From a virus, in IMG/VR virus record IMGVR_UViG_3300001831_000164, positions 1-28,099 of that record: a stretch of DNA of 28,099 nt, one strand, 5' to 3'. The position numbers and the translations under genes were made by a program. Under the pieces are notes generated by a model that was not told the origin of the DNA, made no database searches, and saw only the letters and a list, made by a program, of their open reading frames with translations. Below, in pieces: positions 1 to 8,698 of the stretch (the stretch's first letter is position 1; every line of letters starts with the position of its first letter).

Positions 1-3000
1 GGAAATCCAATTTATGGTCCATATGGATATACAAATGCAACTGGTGGTTCTGTAAGAAGAATGAAGTCCAGTTATGAAACACAAGTTACTGGAACCAATA
101 GACCACCAACAACAATTTACCCAGCAGGTTTCTTTGTTGAAGATTATGTCTACACTGGAACTGGTGACCTTGATGAGCACAATGGAAGATACTGCATAAC
201 TCCAGACTATCCAAATGGTGTCTATGCATACTTCACAACTATTAATTTTACAGTTGATTCATCTGGTCCATTCAAGAACTACAGAAGACCTGTCTTCCCA
301 TACCTGATTGGAGATAAGTTTAAGTCAGAACCAAATAATTTCAACTTTAGACTTCAATCAAATCAGGATCATTATGATATTGAAGCATCTGGTCTTCTGA
401 GAAATACTGCAGAATATCACACCAATGATGAGAAGAGTGGATATGACTACATCTTCAATTCTACAAAGGTACAAAAGCAAACCATTGACATTACAGCAAC
501 TTCTACTGGTTCCATTGAGCAAGTGGGAATTCTTACTGGTGGAACAAACTATAGAGTAAATGATAGTGTTTCATTCAATAATGGTTCAACAGGTGGTAGA
601 GATGCTGATGTAAAAGTCTCTAGAGTTCTAGGAAAGCAAATTAGTAGAGTAAGTACTTCTACAACGTCTTTCTATAATGTAGAGTTTATCAGAAATAATA
701 ATTCTTATCTTGGATTTACATCAGTTCCACACAACCTAGAAAATGGAGACACCATACAGATTTCTGGTATCTCCACTTTCTTCAAGGGATTCAATGGTTC
801 TTACACTACAGGAATCAGAAGCGACAATTTTGTTTTAACACTAGGAGTTGGTGACACATCTTCTACTGGTTATGTGGCATATTTCTATGTTTCTGGTGCC
901 CTTCAGTATCCATATATTCGTCCCAATGATGTACTTGGAATTGGAACTGAAAGAGTTAAGGTCTTGAATATAGATCCTATCTCTCAAAGAATTAGAGTAC
1001 TTCGTGCACAAGATGGAACTATAGGTGTTGCTCACACTAATAAGGAAATTTTACTTGAAGATTCAAGAAAGTTCAGAGTCAATATCAGTGGTCTCACTAC
1101 AACAAGATCATATGCAGTCAATGAAGAACTTTATTTTGACCCTGCAGAATCTGTGGGTGTTGGAACAGTATTGTCTACAGGTGCTGGAACAACCATCACA
1201 TTCTCAAATCCTGGTGTTGGAGCAACTCAAGTATTTGTAGAGCCAAGGTCAATTTATTATCCAAATCATGGTCTGAAACTTAATGAGACTATTTCTTACA
1301 ATACCAATGGTGGAGATTCTATTTCTGTATGGAATGGAGCAGTAGGTTCTGCCTTCACATCTTTGAATAACTTCTCTACTTTATATGCAGTACCTCTTTC
1401 TAATGACTTTATTGGTATTAGTTCTAATAAGATTGGACTGAGTAGCACTGGTTATGTTGGTGTAAACACATCACTTTCCCTCCTCTACTTCACATCAAAT
1501 GTTGGAACAGGTGATACACATAGTTTTACCACCAACAAAAATAATGTAATTTCTGGTCAGATATCTCAGAACATTGTTACTGTTTCAACTGCTACCACTC
1601 ATGGTTTAAGTGCAAATGATACAGTTTATATGACAGTTAAACCAACAGGTGAGCAGACTGTTAAAGTTAAGTATGACAAATACAACAGAAGAATTGTATT
1701 TGATCCAAGAAACTTCTCTGCAGGTGATGTAGATACAAACCTCAATACAATTGGTTTTAGTACAGAATATTTTAGTCATGGTGATAGAGTCATTTACACT
1801 TCATCATCACCATCTGGTGGTCTTGTTGATGAGGGAATGTACTATGTCATCCCATACAATGATACTAATGTTAGACTGGTAAAAGAAAAGTTTGAACTTG
1901 ATGCTGCAGAACCAAATTATGTGAACATTACTAGTGCATCTGCAGGAACACTTTCAAAAATTAATCCACTGATTAATTCAAGAAGAAATAATTCACTAGT
2001 ATTTGATCTTTCAGATTCATCATTGGCATTCTTCTACAATAGTCTGCAATATCCTGCATTTGATTTTAATGTCTATTCAGATAAGCAGTTTACTACTAAG
2101 TTCTTTACCTCTGGTCAGTCAAGTACTTTTGAAGTGACTAAGAGTGGAAGTATTGGTGTTGATACTACAGCAAAGGTTACTCTGAAGGTCAGTGATTATA
2201 TTCCACAAAACCTGTACTACAAATTTGAGCCAACAAATCTGAACATTATTCCAGATGTTCAGAGTCAAATCTCCATTGATAATACAGTACATAACTACAA
2301 TGAAATTGGTGTAGTTGCAACAGAGTATGATGGTACTCACACCATATCTGGTGTTGGAACAAATAGTTTCACATATAACATCTCAGTTGCACCAGGTGTA
2401 ACCACCTATACATCTTCAAACTCCAAGTCTTATTATGAGACAAACTCCAGAACTGCATATGGAGAAATCAGACAGTTTAAAGTCTTTGATGGTGGTTATG
2501 GATACAATTCACTTCCTGGAATTACTTCTGTAATTAGTTCTAGTGGAACTGGTGCTATTGTTCAACCAAGTAGCACTAATATTGGAAATATTCTCAATAC
2601 CAGATTTGGTAATATTGGATTTGATTATCCAACTGACAAAACAACAAGAGCAGTTGCTAATCTTCCTGAAGTTCTTAAGATGAATCTCTTGTCTTCATTT
2701 AAGAGCATTGGTATCAATTCAGGTGGTCAAAATTATCTTGTAGCTCCACAACTGGTTGTAGTTGATGGTTTTACAAATCAAGTAGTTACTGATGTTGATT
2801 TGAAGTATGAGATTGGAGACACTCAGGTTTCAATCATCAAGAATACCTCTGGGATGTATAATGTTACACCAAGAATTATTCCAACCTCAAACTCCAATGG
2901 TGTTGGCATCTCATCTCTGACATATACTTCTGGAACAAAAACAGTTAGATTGTATCTTGATACAGAATTTAGTGATGCTATTGATTTCCCATATGAAGTT

Positions 3001-6000
3001 GGTGAAAACATTCTTGTTGAAAATATTAGTGTTGGGATCAACACTACTGGAAAGGGATATAACTCTAAAGACTACAACTATTCCTTGTTCCCAGTTACTG
3101 CACTCAATAGGGCACTGGGCGGTTCTGGAGCATATGTTGAGTATAGTTTGAGTGACTATCTCAGTGGAAGTGACTATCCTGGCAACTTTGATTCTGGAAA
3201 TTCTGCAGGAAGAGCAGTTCCAGAAAAACAATTCCCAGTATTTGATCCTATTTTAGAAATTAATAACTTCTTTGATGATGAAAAGGTCAAAAATGAAGGC
3301 AATTCTGGAACAGTTGAAAGATCAAACAGATTAAATGAATATCTATTTGTAAGTACACCAAAGGAGTTTACTGTAGGAACTAAGGTCGTAGGAGAAAGCT
3401 CCAATACTCAGGGTATTATTGAGAGCAGAAACAACTTTAATGCTCAGATTATTACTGGTGCAGGAGCAACTATCTTTGATGGTTGGCAAACAAATTCTGG
3501 ATTCTTGAATGATAATTATCAAAGAATGCCAAACAATGAATATTATCAGAATCTTTCATATTCATTGAAGTCCAGAGTTCCTTTTGATACTTGGAATGAT
3601 CCAGTAAGTTCTTTAAATCACATTGCAGGTTTTGCCAAATTTGCAGATTTTGTTATTGAAAGTATTGAAGATAGACCTGAGGGTATTGCCAATCCAGAAG
3701 ACAGTTCTATTGAGACAGTTGTAGACATTACTGGTTTTGGATATCTAAACTGCTTCTCTGACTTCGATTTAGTAAGTGAAAATTCAATCAATGTTGGTGG
3801 GCAAATTATTTCAAATGAGATTCTCTTTGATAATACTATTTTGAATGACTACTTTAAGTCAGTTGGAAATAGAGTTCTCTCTATTGATGACTTTAGCAGT
3901 CTCTTCAATAGTGTTCGCAGATATGAGATATATGATACTGTTGCATCATATGAGAGCAACTATATCTACAACAAACTATTCACATTTGCAAAGAATACTG
4001 TTCTTGATGACGAAAAGCAAGCAACTATTGTAACAATTCTGCAGAAAGATGGGATTGGAAAAATTCAAGAGTATGCTGAACTTGAGAGTGGCGCTCCACT
4101 AGGTTATTATGATTACTATGCAGTAGATAATGGATTTGATTTAATATACTATCCAGTAGAGTATGAATATGACAATTACAATACTTCCACTGTTTCCTTC
4201 AACATTTTCGATAATGTTGTTGGTGTTGGTTCTACTAATATTGGAGATGTAGTTTTCATCAATAGTCACAGAACAAATGTTGCTGCTGCTACAACTACTA
4301 CTATTGTTTCAATATCTTCAACCTTTAGATCATCAAAACTTCTGGTCCAACTTGAAAACAATGAAAAAGACTTTGTTGCATCAGAACTAAGTTTGATTCA
4401 TGATGGAACAGATGTGTTCCTCTCTGAGTATGGCAGTATGGAGATGAACAATACTCCTGATTTCATTGGTTTTGGAACCTTTGATGCCTATATCAGCGGA
4501 TCAAATATTAATGTTGACTTTATACCAAATGTAGCAGTTGCTTTGACTGCAAATGCCAATGTAGTTTCAATTTCAAATACATCTGCTGTTGGTGTTTCTT
4601 CAGTAAATCTCGCTGTTTCTGATATAGTCTCATATAAAACTGACATAGCTGCTTCTGGTTCTCCAACAGCAGTTTCAATTGCATCCTTCAATTCACCAAT
4701 TGAAGCATCATATTCTATTGTCTCAGTTGAAGACATGACCAATAGTCAATATGAAATGTTTGAAATGGTTACTCTGGAATCTACTGTAAATGAAGATTCC
4801 TATGTTCAGTATGGTAATGTTTATACTGGTAGTGATAGTCTTGGCACTGTTGGATTTGATACTGCAGGTGGTGGATATCAATTAACATTTACACCAATTG
4901 CAAATGCAGAAATGCAGGTTAGAGTTTACTCTATGCAATTGTTTCTCTATGACAATAATAATGATCCTGGTCAAATTGAATTTAACAATAGCGTAATTGA
5001 TACTGAATCAGGGCAGTTTACAGGAACTCTGTCAGATTTGAAGACATCATTTGGTCTTAATCATGAAGGTCTCCCCATCTTCCAAAGATACTTTAATGGC
5101 AGTGATTCTGGAATTATTGACCTCACAAACAACTTTGTTAAAATTCCACAGCACTTCTTTGTAACTGGCGAAAAAGTATACTATAACTGGGCAGGTGCTG
5201 GAACAACTCAGGCAATTGGTATTGCAACAACTACAGTTCCTGGAATTGGTCTTACAGATAAACTTCCAAATGAATTGTATGTCGTTAAGAGTAGTGATGT
5301 AAACCTTAGGTTCGCTTCTTCTGCTCAAAATGCACTTGCAGAAATTCCAAATACACTTAAACTTACTTCTGTTGGTATTGGTACTTCTCATAGTCTTACT
5401 GCAACCAATCAGAATCCTAAAGTGATGGTTGCTATTGATAATATAATTCAATCACCAATTGTTTCCTCTGGAATCACTGCAACTCTGGATCAAAATATAA
5501 TTTTTGATACTAACTTCAGGTTGAGTGGAGTAACATCTATATTTGCACAAGATCACATTCAAATCAATAATGAGATTATGGTTGTTACTGCAGTGGGTGT
5601 TGGTGGCACTAATAACTTGACTGTCAGAAGAAGACAGATGGGTACAGGAATTGGAACCCATGCATCTGGATCATTGGTCACTAAGATTTCTGGCAACTAT
5701 AACATTGTAGAAAACACTATCCACTTTGTTACTGCACCATTTGGAAATGTTCCTATTGGTGTTGGTTCAACTACTGATCCCGATGCTTATGATTGGACTG
5801 GTATTATTACCAGTTCTACATTCCAGGGAAGAATGTTTATGAGATCTGGTATAACCGGATCCTCTGAGGAGACATATACCAAGAACTATATCTTTGATGA
5901 CATATCACGTGAATTTACTGGAATTCAAAGTAATTTTGTCCTAAGGTCTGGTGGCTCTGATGTTACTGGTATTTCTACAGATAATGCTATCATTCTTATC

Positions 6001-8280
6001 AATGGGATATTTCAAGGTCCTCAAGGTTCTCAACCAATCAATGTTCAGCAAGGTGATTATACACTAGAGGAAAGTGGAATCACAACCATTAGATTCACTG
6101 GTGGTGCAGATAACCCATATGGTTATGATCCAAACAGATCCGACTTACCTGTTGGTGGTCGTATGATCACCATTGGTTCCACAGGAGGATTTGCTTATCA
6201 ACCATTGATTTCTGCTGGTGGTACAGCAACTGTTTCAGTAGCAGGAACTATTCAAACCATTAGTATTGGAAATAGTGGTTCTGGTTATAGAGTAGGTATT
6301 CAAACAATTGTCAATGTTGGAGTTCAGACATACAGTACCGGTACTCCTAATATTGAATTCATTGGTACTGCAGCTATCAGTGGAGGAAACATTGTAAGCA
6401 TTGCAATTACAAATCCAGGATCTGGATACACCTCCACAAATCCACCTCAGGTTATTTTTGATAGTCCACTTCCATATCACAATATTCCACTGATTTACAG
6501 TTCTGAGTCAGTAGTTGGTTCTGGACAAAGTGGAACTATTGATATTGTAGTTGGACAAGGTTCCAGTGTTATTGACTTTGAAATCAGAGATTATGGATTT
6601 GATTATCAATCAGGTGATATTCTGACATTTGCTGTTGGTGGTACAACAGGAATTCCTACAGACACTACTAAAGTGTTCAATGAGTTCCAGCTTATAGTTG
6701 AAGAGTCCTTCTCAGATCAATTTAATGGTTGGTCAATTGGACAACTTCAAGTGCTTGATAATCTTGATTCTCAGTTTGATGGAACACAAACCACATTCTC
6801 CCTCAAGTTAGGAGGAGAACCCTTCTCTGCAGCAACTGAACCAGGATCAAATATTAGTTTGGAAGATGCTCTTCTGGTCTTCATCAATGATGTCATTCAG
6901 GATCCAAAGATTTCTTATGACTATAATGGTGGAAGTAAAATTAGATTTGGAACTGCACCAAAAGCAGGAGACTCTTCTAAGATTATTTTCTACAAGGGAA
7001 CAGGTGATATTGATGTTCAGTTCGTAGACATTCTTGAGTCTATTAAAGTTGGTGATACTCTCAATATTGAAAATAATCCAGCACAAGGTCAAGGTTTAGG
7101 ATTGGATCAGAATGAAAGAACTGTAATTGGAATCAATACAGTTGATAGTGTGAATACCAATCCATACTATGGACCTGGTGTTACTACAGATAGATCACTT
7201 CTGAGACCTGTAACTTGGTGTAAACAAATTGTCGATAAAGTTATCAATGGACAGAAGATTGGAAAGGATAGAATTGAATATGAACCACTGATCTATCCAT
7301 CAGCATTTGCAATCAAGGCAGTTGGAACTGGCACAGATGTTGTATATGTTGATAATCTCAGACCACTGTTCAATGGTACAAATGAGTCCTCATTTAGAGA
7401 TTTCCAAGATGCAATTACAATTAGATCACAAGATACAATTGTAGCTGCTGCAGCAACAGCTGTAGTTTCTGTTGCTGGTACAATCTCATCTCTGATCATT
7501 AATAATGCAGGAGTTGGATATACTGAGGCACCTGAAGTTACTATTGGAAACCCTGTTGGTCTTGGATCAACTCAAAGAGCAAGTGCTACATCTGCTATTA
7601 GTGGTGTAGGAACAATAACTTCTCTAACAGTCACCTCACCTGGAACTGGTTATACCAGCACCAATCCACCTGTGGTCCTTATTGAATCTCCAAAGAGTAT
7701 CATTGAGTCCATTAGTGTTACATCATATGCAGGTGACTATGGAGTAGTTGTTGGAGTTGGAACTACAGTTGTTGCTTCACAAAATCAATTCTACTTTGAT
7801 ACCTTTATCTCTTTAAATTCCTTTATGAGGAATTCTAGTTATGTTGGAACTGCTGTTACAGTAAGTGGAATTTCTACATCTGATTACCTTACAGTATTCG
7901 ACACCAATATTACAATTGGAAGCACTTTTGCATCAGAAGATCAAGATAGTGCAACAATTGGAATTGGAACAACATTCCTTGATTGTGTGTATCAGGTCAG
8001 CAGCTATGAAGACAATGATTTGTTTATTACTGCAGGTTCAACAATTGGTTTTACCACTACTTGCAGAAGAGTATTTGTTAATGTAGATACTGTTGGAAGT
8101 GGAATTGCTTACACAAGTCTTCCAGATATGGGTGAATTTAGTTGGGGCAGAATTAATCTTGGTACAAGAATTGTACCACAGAGTTTCAATGCTCACAATG
8201 ACAATGGTTACACTGGCATTTCAACTTCTGCCCTTGTAACTAGAAGTGCTTCTCTAAAATATAATAATTACACAAGTTGA
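1..8280 (+). CDS. Giant YHYH-domain virion (baseplate/fibre) protein, 5'-truncated by the window edge
   Basis: The reading frame is open from base 1, so the ATG at 61 is internal and the true start lies upstream; 2759 residues are visible. The first ~105 residues look like the C-terminal half of a YHYH-type domain: NPIYGPYGY at residues 2-10, GDLDEHNGRYC near 55-65 and FPYLIG at 99-104. The rest is a beta-rich chain of modules: 'HG(L)xxGDxV' FCCH-like segments near residues 243, 422, 537, 591 and 1717; GxGY-type repeats near 821-840, 2075-2160 and 2481-2567; two copies of a module with a hydrophobic LLVFINDVIQ-like strand near 1966-2040 and 2252-2345; and RxQ-GT-H modules near 305-345 and 1850-1895. 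Its place just upstream of the gp10-like stub and gp8 matches the T4 gp7 slot, but I see no sequence similarity to T4 gp7, so a baseplate-wedge role is inferred from position only. Arginine is written almost only as AGA and CpG is very rare. A virion structural role is likely; the exact role is unknown. Confidence 0.85.
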   Translation, partial: GNPIYGPYGYTNATGGSVRRMKSSYETQVTGTNRPPTTIYPAGFFVEDYVYTGTGDLDEHNGRYCITPDYPNGVYAYFTTINFTVDSSGPFKNYRRPVFPYLIGDKFKSEPNNFNFRLQSNQDHYDIEASGLLRNTAEYHTNDEKSGYDYIFNSTKVQKQTIDITATSTGSIEQVGILTGGTNYRVNDSVSFNNGSTGGRDADVKVSRVLGKQISRVSTSTTSFYNVEFIRNNNSYLGFTSVPHNLENGDTIQISGISTFFKGFNGSYTTGIRSDNFVLTLGVGDTSSTGYVAYFYVSGALQYPYIRPNDVLGIGTERVKVLNIDPISQRIRVLRAQDGTIGVAHTNKEILLEDSRKFRVNISGLTTTRSYAVNEELYFDPAESVGVGTVLSTGAGTTITFSNPGVGATQVFVEPRSIYYPNHGLKLNETISYNTNGGDSISVWNGAVGSAFTSLNNFSTLYAVPLSNDFIGISSNKIGLSSTGYVGVNTSLSLLYFTSNVGTGDTHSFTTNKNNVISGQISQNIVTVSTATTHGLSANDTVYMTVKPTGEQTVKVKYDKYNRRIVFDPRNFSAGDVDTNLNTIGFSTEYFSHGDRVIYTSSSPSGGLVDEGMYYVIPYNDTNVRLVKEKFELDAAEPNYVNITSASAGTLSKINPLINSRRNNSLVFDLSDSSLAFFYNSLQYPAFDFNVYSDKQFTTKFFTSGQSSTFEVTKSGSIGVDTTAKVTLKVSDYIPQNLYYKFEPTNLNIIPDVQSQISIDNTVHNYNEIGVVATEYDGTHTISGVGTNSFTYNISVAPGVTTYTSSNSKSYYETNSRTAYGEIRQFKVFDGGYGYNSLPGITSVISSSGTGAIVQPSSTNIGNILNTRFGNIGFDYPTDKTTRAVANLPEVLKMNLLSSFKSIGINSGGQNYLVAPQLVVVDGFTNQVVTDVDLKYEIGDTQVSIIKNTSGMYNVTPRIIPTSNSNGVGISSLTYTSGTKTVRLYLDTEFSDAIDFPYEVGENILVENISVGINTTGKGYNSKDYNYSLFPVTALNRALGGSGAYVEYSLSDYLSGSDYPGNFDSGNSAGRAVPEKQFPVFDPILEINNFFDDEKVKNEGNSGTVERSNRLNEYLFVSTPKEFTVGTKVVGESSNTQGIIESRNNFNAQIITGAGATIFDGWQTNSGFLNDNYQRMPNNEYYQNLSYSLKSRVPFDTWNDPVSSLNHIAGFAKFADFVIESIEDRPEGIANPEDSSIETVVDITGFGYLNCFSDFDLVSENSINVGGQIISNEILFDNTILNDYFKSVGNRVLSIDDFSSLFNSVRRYEIYDTVASYESNYIYNKLFTFAKNTVLDDEKQATIVTILQKDGIGKIQEYAELESGAPLGYYDYYAVDNGFDLIYYPVEYEYDNYNTSTVSFNIFDNVVGVGSTNIGDVVFINSHRTNVAAATTTTIVSISSTFRSSKLLVQLENNEKDFVASELSLIHDGTDVFLSEYGSMEMNNTPDFIGFGTFDAYISGSNINVDFIPNVAVALTANANVVSISNTSAVGVSSVNLAVSDIVSYKTDIAASGSPTAVSIASFNSPIEASYSIVSVEDMTNSQYEMFEMVTLESTVNEDSYVQYGNVYTGSDSLGTVGFDTAGGGYQLTFTPIANAEMQVRVYSMQLFLYDNNNDPGQIEFNNSVIDTESGQFTGTLSDLKTSFGLNHEGLPIFQRYFNGSDSGIIDLTNNFVKIPQHFFVTGEKVYYNWAGAGTTQAIGIATTTVPGIGLTDKLPNELYVVKSSDVNLRFASSAQNALAEIPNTLKLTSVGIGTSHSLTATNQNPKVMVAIDNIIQSPIVSSGITATLDQNIIFDTNFRLSGVTSIFAQDHIQINNEIMVVTAVGVGGTNNLTVRRRQMGTGIGTHASGSLVTKISGNYNIVENTIHFVTAPFGNVPIGVGSTTDPDAYDWTGIITSSTFQGRMFMRSGITGSSEETYTKNYIFDDISREFTGIQSNFVLRSGGSDVTGISTDNAIILINGIFQGPQGSQPINVQQGDYTLEESGITTIRFTGGADNPYGYDPNRSDLPVGGRMITIGSTGGFAYQPLISAGGTATVSVAGTIQTISIGNSGSGYRVGIQTIVNVGVQTYSTGTPNIEFIGTAAISGGNIVSIAITNPGSGYTSTNPPQVIFDSPLPYHNIPLIYSSESVVGSGQSGTIDIVVGQGSSVIDFEIRDYGFDYQSGDILTFAVGGTTGIPTDTTKVFNEFQLIVEESFSDQFNGWSIGQLQVLDNLDSQFDGTQTTFSLKLGGEPFSAATEPGSNISLEDALLVFINDVIQDPKISYDYNGGSKIRFGTAPKAGDSSKIIFYKGTGDIDVQFVDILESIKVGDTLNIENNPAQGQGLGLDQNERTVIGINTVDSVNTNPYYGPGVTTDRSLLRPVTWCKQIVDKVINGQKIGKDRIEYEPLIYPSAFAIKAVGTGTDVVYVDNLRPLFNGTNESSFRDFQDAITIRSQDTIVAAAATAVVSVAGTISSLIINNAGVGYTEAPEVTIGNPVGLGSTQRASATSAISGVGTITSLTVTSPGTGYTSTNPPVVLIESPKSIIESISVTSYAGDYGVVVGVGTTVVASQNQFYFDTFISLNSFMRNSSYVGTAVTVSGISTSDYLTVFDTNITIGSTFASEDQDSATIGIGTTFLDCVYQVSSYEDNDLFITAGSTIGFTTTCRRVFVNVDTVGSGIAYTSLPDMGEFSWGRINLGTRIVPQSFNAHNDNGYTGISTSALVTRSASLKYNNYTS

Positions 8281-8282
8281 TT

Positions 8283-8290
8283 ACTAAATA
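8283..8290 (+). promoter_or_regulatory. Possible T4-type late promoter, variant
   Basis: ACTAAATA lies 20 bases before the ATG at 8311, just after the stop codon of the giant gene. It differs from the T4 late consensus TATAAATA at two positions, so it is weaker support than the other sites in the window. Confidence 0.35.
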
Positions 8291-8302
8291 CTAAAAAGTA
8301 TT
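8287..8302 (+). other. Short hairpin in the leader of the gp9/gp10-like gene
   Basis: AATACT, four A residues and AGTATT form a perfect 6-bp stem with a 4-base loop, between the giant gene and the next ATG at 8311. No T-tract follows it, so a terminator role is not supported. It may be a leader structure or may have arisen by chance in AT-rich DNA. Confidence 0.4.
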
Positions 8303-8310
8303 GATAGGAA

Positions 8311-8673
8311 ATGGCGAAACAAGGTATTAGTACAGGCACTACGCCTAATGACGGTACTGGTGATTCCCTGTTTACTGGGGCAGAAAAAATCAATGACAAT
8401 TTTAATGAACTCTATGCTGTAGTTGGTAATGGTACTACAACTTTTGTTGGTATTGTTTCGCAAATCACTGCAGGTAACAATGTAAGCATTTCAACTGCTT
8501 ATGGTTCTGTTGATGTTGGTGTTTCAACCAACATCAATACAACTGGTATTATTACTGCTACAGGTGGATTTGTGAGTACAGCAAATACAACTCCTATTCA
8601 GATCACACTTTCGGGGAGTACATTAACCTTCACTGCAAGTGGAATTGGATCAACTAGCTTTACATTATCCTAA
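8311..8673 (+). CDS. Small virion protein with a gp9/gp10-type N-terminal motif
   Basis: This 120-residue protein starts with a stretch (residues 7-37) carrying the motif DGTGDSLFTGAEKINDNFNE followed by LY. The N termini of T4 gp10 (DDGTGDYL..GG.KINENFDELY) and gp9 carry the same motif, where it helps attach fibre-type proteins to the baseplate. Everything that follows gp10's first ~35 residues is missing: the remainder is a short beta-rich tail with the tag TGIITATGGF near residues 77-86, which recurs in two distal fibre genes. It sits 30 bases after the giant gene and 25 bases before gp8. The start has only a poorly placed AGGA (8306-8309), one base before the ATG. It is probably a connector or adaptor at the baseplate edge; the assignment to gp9 or gp10 specifically is unsafe. 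Confidence 0.75.
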   Translation: MAKQGISTGTTPNDGTGDSLFTGAEKINDNFNELYAVVGNGTTTFVGIVSQITAGNNVSISTAYGSVDVGVSTNINTTGIITATGGFVSTANTTPIQITLSGSTLTFTASGIGSTSFTLS

Positions 8674-8679
8674 TAAATA
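8672..8679 (+). promoter_or_regulatory. T4-type late promoter before gp8
   Basis: AATAAATA, one mismatch from the T4 late consensus TATAAATA, overlaps the TAA stop (8671-8673) of the preceding gene and lies 19 bases before the gp8 ATG. The T4 late element is read by the gp55 sigma factor with sliding clamp gp45 and co-activator gp33. No further late-type element is seen before 17946, so this promoter may also serve the 2484-residue gene. Confidence 0.55.
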
Positions 8680-8698
8680 AAGAAAATTCTGTATACAA

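Noticed and set aside
61-63. ATG at 61 as the start of the giant gene
   Set aside because: The same frame is open back to base 1 and encodes NPIYGPYGY, which fits the YHYH-type domain, so the gene extends upstream of the window.
5047-5451. 134-codon open frame on the minus strand
   Set aside because: It is antisense to the YHYH giant, and its Cys/Ser/Asn-rich translation is typical of reversed low-complexity coding sequence. No family pattern is visible.
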